From: an uncultured Eubacteriales bacterium
Lineage (GTDB): Bacteria > Bacillota > Clostridia > UBA1381 > UMGS1253
Assembly: GCA_900550065.1 (NCBI GenBank)
Contig: URQR01000117.1
Span: 1-6,568 of the forward strand
Direction of reading: 5' to 3'
Length of the DNA stretch: 6,568 nt
This document shows, piece after piece, positions 1-4,977 of the stretch (its first letter is position 1; each line of letters begins with the position of its first letter). The notes below the pieces were generated by a model, which saw only the letters and a program-made list of their open reading frames with translations, made no database searches and was not told where the DNA came from. The position numbers and the translations under genes were made by a program.

Positions 1-87
1 GAGCAGTGCTGCCTTACAATTGACTCGCCGGCGGAAGCGTACACAGCGCTGAAGCAAAAGCTTGCGCAGCTTAAAAGCCAAAGCTAA
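1..87 (+). CDS. C-terminal tail of an unidentified protein (5' end outside window)
   Basis: Reading frame 1 is open from the left edge to a TAA at 85-87 and gives 28 residues, beginning EQCCLTIDSPAEAYTALKQK and ending in a polar, lysine/glutamine-rich helix. The strong terminator that follows within 20 bases on the same strand supports a real gene end. The tail has no recognisable motif and looks soluble and helical. I do not recognise the family and assign no function. Confidence 0.6.
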   Translation, partial: EQCCLTIDSPAEAYTALKQKLAQLKSQS

Positions 88-101
88 CCAATTATGTATG
101 T

Positions 102-141
102 AAATACTCCCCGCTATTATCATAGCGGGGAGTATTTTTTT
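102..141 (+). terminator. Intrinsic terminator shared by convergent genes
   Basis: A perfect stem of about 16 bp (102-117 with 122-137, core CTCCCCGCTAT/ATAGCGGGGAG) with a 4-base loop TATC is followed by a T run through 141. The T run is on the + strand, so it best terminates the gene ending at 87. The hairpin also lies directly beyond the stop codon of the minus strand DUF368 gene (140-142). In that direction the stem is followed by only a short T stretch, so it may act on both strands. Confidence 0.92.
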
Positions 142-940
142 ATACTTCTTTTTTCGATAAAAAATAGATTGCGCCAAACCCTGCTGCCGCCGTCAGCGCA
201 CACCACAAGATGTCCACACCATATGGTACGCCCGGAAAAACCTGAATCACAGAGCCCAGAACAAATCCTAAAATAATAAGATAGGTCGGCTGCGGATAAC
301 GCAGCATCGCACGCTCCAATAGCCGCGTCGTCAATAAAATTCCCCCGACCAATCCGGCAGCAAGCGGAATCAAAGATACAAACTGCATCCCGCCAATCGC
401 TGCCATGACCGGCTCATAGAGCCCCATTAACAACAGCATATACGATACGCTGATACCGGGCAGTACCAGTGCAACCGAAGCAATCACGCCGCCTAAAATT
501 TGAATCACAATCCCCCACACGCCGGCGGGCGGCGCGGCAAATAACTGCTCCGGCATCAACGAAAACGCCAGCACAATCACGATTCCAAGTATTAAATATA
601 GAAAGGTTCCTACGCTCGCGCGGCGCACCTGCGCTTTTCGGTAAATCATCGGTACGCTTCCCGCTACGGCACCCATAAAAAAGTACAGAACAATCTTTGG
701 CTGCCACTCGATTAAATTTAAAAGCGGCTTTGCGCACAATATCATTCCCGTTATACTACCCAGCAGGAACAAAAGTAAAAACAATGCGTTTTTCTTTTTA
801 AAAAACGAGCTGACCGACGATATTAAGTCCTGATAAATCCCAAGTATCATCGCCATAGAGCCGCCGCTTACGCCGGGCACGAGCATTGTCGCGCCGATAC
901 AAAAGCCCTTGATTATTATTTTGATTGGATTAATTTTCAT
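140..940 (-). CDS. popT: DUF368 / PopT-type undecaprenyl-phosphate translocase, integral membrane protein
   Basis: This is a 266-residue polytopic membrane protein of the DUF368 family. Members (PopT) have been reported to flip the carrier lipid undecaprenyl phosphate back across the cytoplasmic membrane, which recycles it for peptidoglycan and other envelope polymers. The two family signatures are visible as an internal repeat: PGVSGGS at residues 22-28 in the N half and PGISVSY at 161-167 in the C half. Each sits in a hydrophobic hairpin followed by a G(I/L)Y motif (GIYQDL, GLYEPV), as expected for an inverted-repeat transporter. About eight or more hydrophobic segments fill the rest, and the C-terminus is the basic LSKKEV. 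I chose the ATG at 938-940 because GGAGAA (948-953) lies about 7 bases upstream; an in-frame ATG at 997 would add a polar 19-residue extension overlapping the promoter. Monocistronic. The family is certain, the substrate is from family knowledge. Confidence 0.9.
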   Translation of the reverse strand: MKINPIKIIIKGFCIGATMLVPGVSGGSMAMILGIYQDLISSVSSFFKKKNALFLLLFLLGSITGMILCAKPLLNLIEWQPKIVLYFFMGAVAGSVPMIYRKAQVRRASVGTFLYLILGIVIVLAFSLMPEQLFAAPPAGVWGIVIQILGGVIASVALVLPGISVSYMLLLMGLYEPVMAAIGGMQFVSLIPLAAGLVGGILLTTRLLERAMLRYPQPTYLIILGFVLGSVIQVFPGVPYGVDILWCALTAAAGFGAIYFLSKKEV

Positions 941-980
941 AAAACAGTTCTCCGCCCTAAGAATTATTTGCCTTGCGTAT

Positions 981-989
981 ATTATACCA
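981..989 (-). promoter_or_regulatory. Extended -10 promoter of the DUF368/popT gene
   Basis: The minus strand reads TGGTATAAT, a perfect TATAAT -10 hexamer (981-986) with a TGn extension. No good -35 is visible about 17 bases upstream (CAGATT at best), which is typical of extended -10 promoters. Transcription would start near 974, leaving a leader of about 34 bases before the ATG at 940. The stretch 975-991 is almost identical to 3011-3027 in the eda promoter. Confidence 0.6.
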
Positions 990-1000
990 CAGATCAACGA

Positions 1001-1104
1001 ACAAATCTGAAGAATTGCGCTCCTGCGCAGCAGGAAGAGGGGCAGCGCCCTGATAGCAATTCTTCCAAGCGCAAAAGCTCCGCTTTTGCGTATATTGTAA
1101 TATA
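1001..1104 (-). repeat. Structured intergenic repeat, copy A (outer stem enclosing two hairpins, plus a terminal hairpin)
   Basis: A perfect 10-bp outer stem (1009-1018 with 1056-1065, GAAGAATTGC/GCAATTCTTC) encloses two hairpins: 1021-1026 with 1030-1035 (TCCTGC/GCAGGA, loop GCA) and 1039-1043 with 1047-1051 (GGGGC/GCCCT, one wobble). A further 9-bp hairpin (1070-1078 with 1082-1090) follows, then TATATTGTAATATA. Read on the minus strand this begins with a -10-like TACAAT (1094-1099) and leads toward the DUF368 gene. A second copy with the same plan but different stem bases lies at 4738-4857, also just 5' of a minus strand membrane protein gene. It may be a cis-acting leader RNA or a dispersed palindromic repeat. 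I cannot match it to a named RNA family. Confidence 0.7.
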
Positions 1105-1133
1105 TAAAAAATTATATGAAATTATGCAGACAC

Positions 1134-1166
1134 AAAAAGGGAACGGAATTGCCCCGTCCCCTTTTT
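1134..1166 (-). terminator. Intrinsic terminator of the eda-kdgK operon
   Basis: A+G-rich left arm 1134-1146 pairs with 1154-1166 (AAAAAGGG..ACGG with CCGT..CCCTTTTT) around a 7-base loop. The only mismatch on the + strand, A1142 opposite C1158, becomes a G.U wobble in the minus strand RNA, so the stem is continuous only in that direction. The minus strand T run is at 1138-1134. It starts 15 bases beyond the kdgK stop codon. Confidence 0.85.
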
Positions 1167-1181
1167 TATTTCCCCCAAAAA

Positions 1182-2204
1182 TTATCTCTGTACACGCCCG
1201 GAGCCGTCGCCGCCCGCAAGCGCAGTCACCTCGCCGACACTCATCAGGTTAAAGTCGCCCTCAATCGTATGCTTCAGACACGACGCCGCAACTGCAAACT
1301 CAATCGTATCCTGCATCGAATAATCCGACAAAAGCGCATAAATCAAACCACCGCCGAAGCTGTCGCCGCCGCCTACGCGGTCAACGATATTGATATTATA
1401 CTTCTTCGATTTATAAAAGTCCTTACCGTCGTAGAGCATTGCCGCCCAATTATTCACCGACGCAGAAATACTCTCACGCAGCGTGATTGCAACCTTTTTC
1501 ACGCCAAATTTGTCCACGAGCTGCTTTGCAACATCCTGATAACCCGCGTCGGAAATCTGTCCGCTCGTGATGTCCGTTCCGGACGCGCTGATACCGAATA
1601 CCTTCTCTGCGTCCTCTTCGTTTGCAATCAGAACGTCAACATAGCCCATCAAATCGCCCATAACCTTACCCGCTTTTTCGCTCGTCCAGAGCTTTTTGCG
1701 GAAGTTAAGGTCACAGCTTACCTGTACGCCTGCGTCCTTCGCCGCCTTACAAGCCTCCAAGCACAGCGCCGCACAGTCGTCCGACAGCGCCGGCGTGATA
1801 CCTGTAAAGTGGAACCAGTCCGCGCCATCAAAAATCTTCTTCCAGTCAAAGTCGCCGCTCTTTGCCTCAGCAATCGCCGAATGCGCACGGTCATAGAGTA
1901 CCGTCGACGCACGCTGCGACGCACCCTTCTCTACAAAATAGATACCCAAACGGTCGCCGCCGCGTACAATTTCGCTCGTGTCGACGTCGTACTTTTTCAG
2001 CTCCGCTACACACGCATCACCCATCCCGTTACTGGGGATTTTTGTAACGAATTTCGCGTCCATACCGTATCCCGCCAGCGACACCGCAACGTTCGCCTCG
2101 CCGCCGCCAAACGTCATTTCAAGCTCCTGTGCCTGTTTAAACCGCTTGTAACCCGGCGTTTGCAGACGCAGCATAATCTCACCAAATGTTACGATCTTTT
2201 TCAT
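1182..2204 (-). CDS. kdgK: 2-dehydro-3-deoxygluconokinase (KDG kinase), PfkB family
   Basis: This cytoplasmic kinase phosphorylates 2-keto-3-deoxygluconate to KDPG with ATP, the step before aldol cleavage in hexuronate/pectin-sugar breakdown. The 340 residues show the ribokinase/PfkB fold. The N-terminal sugar-binding signature is GGGEANVAVSLAGYG at 33-47, the YDRAHSAI segment (104-111) is typical of KDG kinases, ANEEDA is at 194-199, and the C-terminal signature DRVGGGDSFGGG is at 275-286 with the catalytic base Asp281. The HTIEGDFN segment (312-319) is also characteristic. Start: the ATG at 2202-2204 is preceded by GGAGG about 10 bases upstream (2215-2220). The gene follows eda by 55 bases with no terminator between them, so the two should be co-transcribed, eda first. 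Its direct pairing with eda makes KDG the likely substrate over other PfkB substrates. Confidence 0.94.
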   Translation of the reverse strand: MKKIVTFGEIMLRLQTPGYKRFKQAQELEMTFGGGEANVAVSLAGYGMDAKFVTKIPSNGMGDACVAELKKYDVDTSEIVRGGDRLGIYFVEKGASQRASTVLYDRAHSAIAEAKSGDFDWKKIFDGADWFHFTGITPALSDDCAALCLEACKAAKDAGVQVSCDLNFRKKLWTSEKAGKVMGDLMGYVDVLIANEEDAEKVFGISASGTDITSGQISDAGYQDVAKQLVDKFGVKKVAITLRESISASVNNWAAMLYDGKDFYKSKKYNINIVDRVGGGDSFGGGLIYALLSDYSMQDTIEFAVAASCLKHTIEGDFNLMSVGEVTALAGGDGSGRVQR

Positions 2205-2259
2205 TGTGTTTGTATCCTCCCAATTTTTGTTTTCTTATCTTGTACAAACGCCGCAGCAA

Positions 2260-2901
2260 TTACGCGCGCGCCGCCTTGATGTTTTCAATAAACTTCTGCC
2301 CAATTTTTGTAATACTTTCGTAGTCGCCCGTCTTCGCGCCGGCCGTCAGACAGCTCCCTGCGCCGACCGCAACCGCGCCGGCCTTAATCCACTCGCCCAC
2401 GTTGTCCGCGTCTACGCCGCCTGTCGGCATAATCTTTACATACGGCAAAGGCCCGCGAATCGCCTTGATCATCTTCGGCCCCATTACGTCACCCGGGAAC
2501 AGCTTTAAGATGTCTGCGCCGGCCTCCATCGCTTCAATCGCCTCACGAATGGTCATAATACCCGGCATATACGGTACGCGGTAACGGTTGCAAAGCTTTG
2601 CCGTTTCTGCGCTGAAGTATGGGCTAACGATAAACTGCGCGCCGTTTAAAATTGCAATACGCGCCGTCTCCGGGTCGAGCACCGTGCCCGCGCCCAGTAT
2701 AATCTGGTCAGCCGTGTATGTAGCCGCAAGCTCTGCGATTACCTTGTCCGCCTGCGGTACGGTAAATGTCATTTCAATCGCTGCAACGCCGCCTTCGATA
2801 CATGCGTCTGTAATCTTTCTTGCCTGCTCGGCCGACGTCGCGCGTACAACCGCAACAAGACCGACCTCCTGAATTTTTGTAAGTACTGTTTCCTTATCCA
2901 T
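2260..2901 (-). CDS. eda: KDPG aldolase (2-dehydro-3-deoxyphosphogluconate aldolase / KHG aldolase)
   Basis: This class I aldolase splits KDPG into pyruvate and glyceraldehyde-3-phosphate, and family members often also act on 4-hydroxy-2-oxoglutarate. It has 213 residues, the usual length for this trimeric TIM-barrel enzyme. Active-site landmarks in order: VVRATS around Arg20, IEMTFTVP (42-49, with Glu43), LGAGTVLDPE (69-78), FIVSPYFS (90-97), PGIMT (113-117), the Schiff-base lysine Lys133 in LKLFPG (132-137), and the phosphate-binding PTGGV (159-163) and VGAGSCL (179-185) loops. I took the ATG at 2899-2901 because AAAGGAG (2911-2917) lies 9 bases upstream and the protein then starts like its family; the open frame runs upstream to 3045 but crosses the promoter. 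First gene of an operon with kdgK. The substrate segment reads TFTVP where the proteobacterial enzymes have TLRT. Confidence 0.94.
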   Translation of the reverse strand: MDKETVLTKIQEVGLVAVVRATSAEQARKITDACIEGGVAAIEMTFTVPQADKVIAELAATYTADQIILGAGTVLDPETARIAILNGAQFIVSPYFSAETAKLCNRYRVPYMPGIMTIREAIEAMEAGADILKLFPGDVMGPKMIKAIRGPLPYVKIMPTGGVDADNVGEWIKAGAVAVGAGSCLTAGAKTGDYESITKIGQKFIENIKAARA

Positions 2902-2923
2902 TTCCCTCTGCTCCTTTATCTGT

Positions 2924-2937
2924 TTGTTTGTAAACAA
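2924..2937. promoter_or_regulatory. Palindrome in the eda leader, candidate operator
   Basis: TTGTTT-GT-AAACAA is a perfect inverted repeat of 6-base arms, with a nested TTGT-N2-ACAA at 2928-2937. It lies about 23 bases upstream of the eda start codon and downstream of the eda promoter, where a repressor would block the transcript. TTGTNNACAA half-sites are typical of FadR-subgroup GntR regulators, which include hexuronate repressors. A degenerate catabolite-responsive element is an alternative, but the central CG of cre is missing. The regulator is not in the window. Confidence 0.35.
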
Positions 2938-2987
2938 TAAATAAAATAAATTCCGCAAATTATAGCCAATATAATTCACCGAAGAAG

Positions 2988-3027
2988 CCAAGCGCAGAAG
3001 CCTTGCTTCTGCGTATATTATACTACA
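2988..3027 (-). repeat. Hairpin + -10 module C (relative of the terminal hairpin of copy A)
   Basis: CCAAGCGCAGAAGC begins an 8-bp hairpin (2993-3000 with 3006-3013, loop CCTTG) followed by GCGTATATTATAC. Copy A has the same order (CCAAGCGCAAAAGC, hairpin, GCGTATATTGTA at 1066-1099). The flanks are conserved, while stem bases vary in a paired way (AGAAG/CTTCT here, AAAAG/CTTTT there). No outer two-hairpin body is present here, so it looks like a partial copy. The -10 of the eda promoter is part of the module. Confidence 0.55.
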
Positions 3028-3045
3028 ACAGATTTTCCAATGCAA
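3017..3045 (-). promoter_or_regulatory. Sigma-A type promoter of eda-kdgK
   Basis: On the minus strand TTGCAT (3040-3045) and a perfect TATAAT (3017-3022) are separated by 17 bases. The predicted start near 3010 falls inside the hairpin at 2993-3013, so the transcript would begin with a small stem-loop and have a leader of about 108 bases. A second TATAAT on the same strand at 2959-2964 lacks a good -35 and could be a weaker promoter. Confidence 0.65.
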
Positions 3046-3093
3046 CCCAAAACCATGCTATTTGGTCTATTTCTTAGATTTTATAAGTTTTGC

Positions 3094-3122
3094 TTGACGA
3101 ACCGCCCCAATTTCTGTATAAT
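3094..3122 (+). promoter_or_regulatory. Near-consensus sigma-A promoter of queT
   Basis: TTGACG (3094-3099) and TATAAT (3117-3122) are spaced by exactly 17 bases, 11 of 12 consensus positions. Transcription would start near 3129, giving a leader of only about 36 bases before the queT ATG at 3165. This promoter diverges from that of eda, with their -35 regions about 50 bases apart. Confidence 0.85.
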
Positions 3123-3164
3123 TTGCTATGGTTTCAATCAAAATAGAAAGAATGGTGTCAAATT

Positions 3165-3671
3165 ATGCAGAATCAAAGTGTAAAAAATATCGCGTATGGC
3201 GCAGTAATCGCCGCACTGTATACAGCCTGCTCGCTGCTGCCCGGCGTCTCAGCAATCAGCTATGGCCCAATCCAGTTCCGGATTGCGGAAGCGCTGATGC
3301 TTTTATGCCTATTTTCGCCCTCGGCGGTTGTGGGCGTTACAATCGGGTGTCTTTTGACAAATATATTTACCCCGTTCGGCGCGAACGTGTTCGACCTCGT
3401 GCTCGGCACGAGTGCGACGCTGCTCGCGGCCCTAACGACGTATTTTGGGCGTAAATTTTTTACGAAGCAACTCTGGCTCGCCCCCCTGCCGACCGTGCTG
3501 CTAAATGCGCTGATTGTTGGCAGCTATCTGCCGCTTTTACTCACGGATGAGCCGATGGCGGTTTGGTATTGTATGCTGACCGTCGGCCTCGGCGAGCTTG
3601 TGGTGTGCTATGTGCTTGGCCTCCCACTCGCAAAGTTTGTACAAAAGAAAAACCTTTTCGGCAAAAAATAA
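3165..3671 (+). CDS. queT: QueT, ECF-transporter substrate-binding (S) component for a queuosine precursor
   Basis: This 168-residue membrane protein of the QueT family (COG4708) is predicted to capture a queuosine precursor (preQ1, preQ0 or queuine) and work with a shared ECF energy module (EcfA/EcfA'/EcfT) encoded elsewhere. Hydrophobic segments are visible at about 9-27, 42-64, 74-92, 104-126 and 132-158. Family landmarks are an alanine-rich first helix (GAVIAALYTA) that would contact EcfT, GPIQFRIAEAL (34-44), the NIFTPFGANVFDLVLGTSAT block (66-85) and GLGELVVCYVLGLPL (141-155). The ATG at 3165 gives the standard family length, but its ribosome site is weak (GGTG or AGAAAG rather than GGAGG). 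It is monocistronic, and its stop codon abuts the stop of the convergent gene with no spacer. The family is clear, the exact ligand is not visible. Confidence 0.9.
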   Translation: MQNQSVKNIAYGAVIAALYTACSLLPGVSAISYGPIQFRIAEALMLLCLFSPSAVVGVTIGCLLTNIFTPFGANVFDLVLGTSATLLAALTTYFGRKFFTKQLWLAPLPTVLLNALIVGSYLPLLLTDEPMAVWYCMLTVGLGELVVCYVLGLPLAKFVQKKNLFGKK

Positions 3672-4709
3672 TTACTTTTCAGACAGCATCCGCACCCCGT
3701 CGGCTAACACAAGGACGATTAACACAAGCCCTAAGTAGCCAAAGATAGAGTATACATTCTTCACAATACTGGAAAATCCAAGCGTCAGCACAGGACAGCT
3801 TACCGCAATTAGAACAATAATTGCGGTAAGCTTTTTTATTTTCAGCGTACCGCGCAGCCACTCCAAAACACCGTATCCACACGAAATTGCCGTCGTAAAC
3901 ATAGAAAAGTATAGAACAACGCTGTACAAAACACGAAGCAAATTCCCCCTGCGCGCTACAATCGTCAAAAACGGCATCTCGCCAAGCTCAATTTTCCCAT
4001 AGTAGAGCGCGACTGCCGCCCAAATCGCGAGCGCAATCACAAACAGCGAGACTCCGCCGGTGACAGACGCACCGACGGCAATCCGTAATCTTGTCACCAT
4101 CAGGCGCATTTGTGCCAGAATCACAATTGCGGTCAAAAGGTTGTACGAGGCGTAAATCAGTGCCGAAACAATATAATTGTCACACAGCTTTGATAGAATT
4201 CCACTTCCAAACACCGCAACGTCGCGGAATACAAACGTGTATACACCAAGCACAAACAGTGATACCGCCATAATCGGCGCAAGAAACGCATTAACCGCCA
4301 AAATCCCCTTCAGGTCGAACAAAAACACAACGGAACATGCGAGCAGCATCGCCGCCATACCATAAATTGACTGAATATGGAAGCCGCTGCCGAATAACTC
4401 CCCGCTTCCCGCCGCCATTGAGCAAAACGACGCAAACATAAACAGCGTGACGCACAGCTTAATAAATCCGCCGATCCACCGCCCGGCGATACAGCGTAAA
4501 TATTCGTCAAAGCCGTCTATGCCGTTTCTTTCCGTGCGCAGCAAGACACACAGCGCGCACAGCGTAAACAGGGCGCATACCAGCAGCAGCCCGTACAGGC
4601 TCTGTTTCCCGTATACGACAAAATAGCTCAAGATTTCCTGTCCCGACGCAAAGCCCGCCCCAATCACTGTAGCGACGTATGTTCCCGCGATTAACAGTAT
4701 ACTTTTCAT
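3672..4709 (-). CDS. ykvI: YkvI-family integral membrane protein (COG3949)
   Basis: A 345-residue polytopic protein, about the length of Bacillus YkvI, with roughly ten hydrophobic segments. The first helix carries the glycine-rich GAGFASGQEIL motif (17-27), in the position where APC/LeuT-fold transporters break their first helix to bind substrate and ion. A solute transport role is therefore likely, but no substrate is known for the family. The start is uncertain. The ATG at 4707-4709 gives a natural N-terminus (MKSILLIAGTYVAT) but has AAGGA only 1-2 bases away. A TTG at 4716-4718 (three residues longer) has GGATG about 7 bases upstream. Its last 40 codons contain the terminator of the convergent queT gene. 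It is transcribed divergently from the sporulation genes dpaAB, which may or may not reflect a shared role. Confidence 0.82.
   Translation of the reverse strand: MKSILLIAGTYVATVIGAGFASGQEILSYFVVYGKQSLYGLLLVCALFTLCALCVLLRTERNGIDGFDEYLRCIAGRWIGGFIKLCVTLFMFASFCSMAAGSGELFGSGFHIQSIYGMAAMLLACSVVFLFDLKGILAVNAFLAPIMAVSLFVLGVYTFVFRDVAVFGSGILSKLCDNYIVSALIYASYNLLTAIVILAQMRLMVTRLRIAVGASVTGGVSLFVIALAIWAAVALYYGKIELGEMPFLTIVARRGNLLRVLYSVVLYFSMFTTAISCGYGVLEWLRGTLKIKKLTAIIVLIAVSCPVLTLGFSSIVKNVYSIFGYLGLVLIVLVLADGVRMLSEK
3798..3837 (+). terminator. Intrinsic terminator for queT, embedded in the opposing coding sequence
   Basis: A perfect 13-bp stem (3798-3810 with 3819-3831, GCTTACCGCAATT/AATTGCGGTAAGC) with an 8-base loop is followed by six T (3832-3837). 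It is a textbook + strand terminator, 127 bases beyond the queT stop, yet lies wholly inside the minus strand ykvI gene, whose codons there encode a hydrophobic helix (KKLTAIIVLIAVS). The queT message would thus have a 3' end antisense to the end of the ykvI message. Confidence 0.85.
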
Positions 4710-4730
4710 TTCCTTCAAAACACCACATCC

Positions 4731-4739
4731 AGTATAACA
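4731..4739 (-). promoter_or_regulatory. Possible extended -10 promoter close to ykvI
   Basis: The minus strand reads TGTTATACT, an extended -10 with 5 of 6 matches to TATAAT. No -35 is seen (the upstream bases are the G+C-rich outer stem of repeat copy B). Transcription would start near 4724, only about 15 bases before the ATG at 4709, which would leave hardly any room for a ribosome site. An upstream start at the TACAAT of 4852-4857 is the alternative. Confidence 0.35.
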
Positions 4740-4857
4740 AATTTGAAGAAAACGCGGCGCGGCATTTGCCGCAGGAGGCGCAGTGCGCCGACAGCGATTT
4801 CTTCTATCGTCACGCCCGCGTGACGTTGCCAAAATCAAAAATTTTGAGACTATTGTA
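4738..4857 (-). repeat. Structured intergenic repeat, copy B
   Basis: Same plan as copy A. The outer stem 4745-4755 with 4794-4804 (GAAGAAAACGC/GCGATTTCTTC, one A.A mismatch) encloses hairpins 4759-4763 with 4768-4772 (GCGGC/GCCGC) and 4777-4781 with 4785-4789 (GGCGC/GCGCC, loop AGT). It is followed by an extra 7-bp hairpin (4808-4814 with 4819-4825) and a terminal hairpin (4830-4835 with 4841-4846), then TATTGTA. The border AACAAATYTGAAGAA and the GACAGC / GATAGC linker are shared with copy A. On the minus strand it starts with an extended -10-like TGATACAAT (4852-4860) and leads directly into ykvI, ending about 30 bases before its start codon. Confidence 0.7.
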
Positions 4858-4913
4858 TCATGCTTTGTATATAAGTATGGAGACCGGCCCGGAAATATTA
4901 CAGGCATACACGC

Positions 4914-4941
4914 ACAAAAGGCGGCCGCTGCACATAAAATA
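4914..4941 (+). promoter_or_regulatory. Sigma-K-like promoter of dpaAB
   Basis: ACA (4914-4916) and CATAAAATA (4933-4941) are separated by 16 bases. The second matches the mother-cell sigma-K -10 consensus CATAnnnTA at every fixed position, and the AC-containing -35 is at the right distance. Transcription would start near 4948, about 30 bases before the dpaA start codon. dpaA/spoVFA is sigma-K controlled in Bacillus subtilis, so position and gene identity support each other. Confidence 0.65.
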
Positions 4942-4964
4942 GGATTGCATTACTATTCAGCTTT

Positions 4965-4969
4965 GGAGG
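4965..4969 (+). promoter_or_regulatory. Ribosome binding site that fixes the dpaA GTG start
   Basis: GGAGG ends 8 bases before the GTG at 4978-4980. The reading frame is open back to before 4783 and contains in-frame ATGs, but these lie in the repeat and promoter region and lack such a site. Confidence 0.85.
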
Positions 4970-4977
4970 TTTTTAAC

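Noticed and set aside
941..997. Longer start (ATG at 997) for the DUF368 gene
   Set aside because: The extension covers the TATAAT promoter and has no ribosome site; the ATG at 940 has one.
1001..1104. CRISPR-like array
   Set aside because: The hairpins differ in sequence and spacing; no direct repeats with regular spacers.
1116..2279. A 387-codon + strand reading frame opposite kdgK
   Set aside because: It is antisense to a gene with all PfkB motifs, is rich in R, H, C and T residues as expected of a shadow frame, and has no ribosome site or family resemblance.
3061..3164. preQ1 riboswitch upstream of queT
   Set aside because: No class I, II or III aptamer features recognised, and the promoter leaves too short a leader.
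3128..3454. A + strand frame starting with ATG just after the queT -10
   Set aside because: Its ATG lies at or before the predicted transcription start, it overlaps queT in another frame, and its product is arginine-rich with no motif.
4899..4912. Sigma-E-like -10 (CATACA) upstream of dpaA
   Set aside because: No ATA-type -35 at the right distance and the last consensus T is missing; the sigma-K-like site nearby fits better.
4783..4977. Upstream in-frame extension of dpaA (65 codons)
   Set aside because: It covers repeat copy B and the sigma-K-like promoter, lacks homology to SpoVFA, and GGAGG points to the GTG at 4978.
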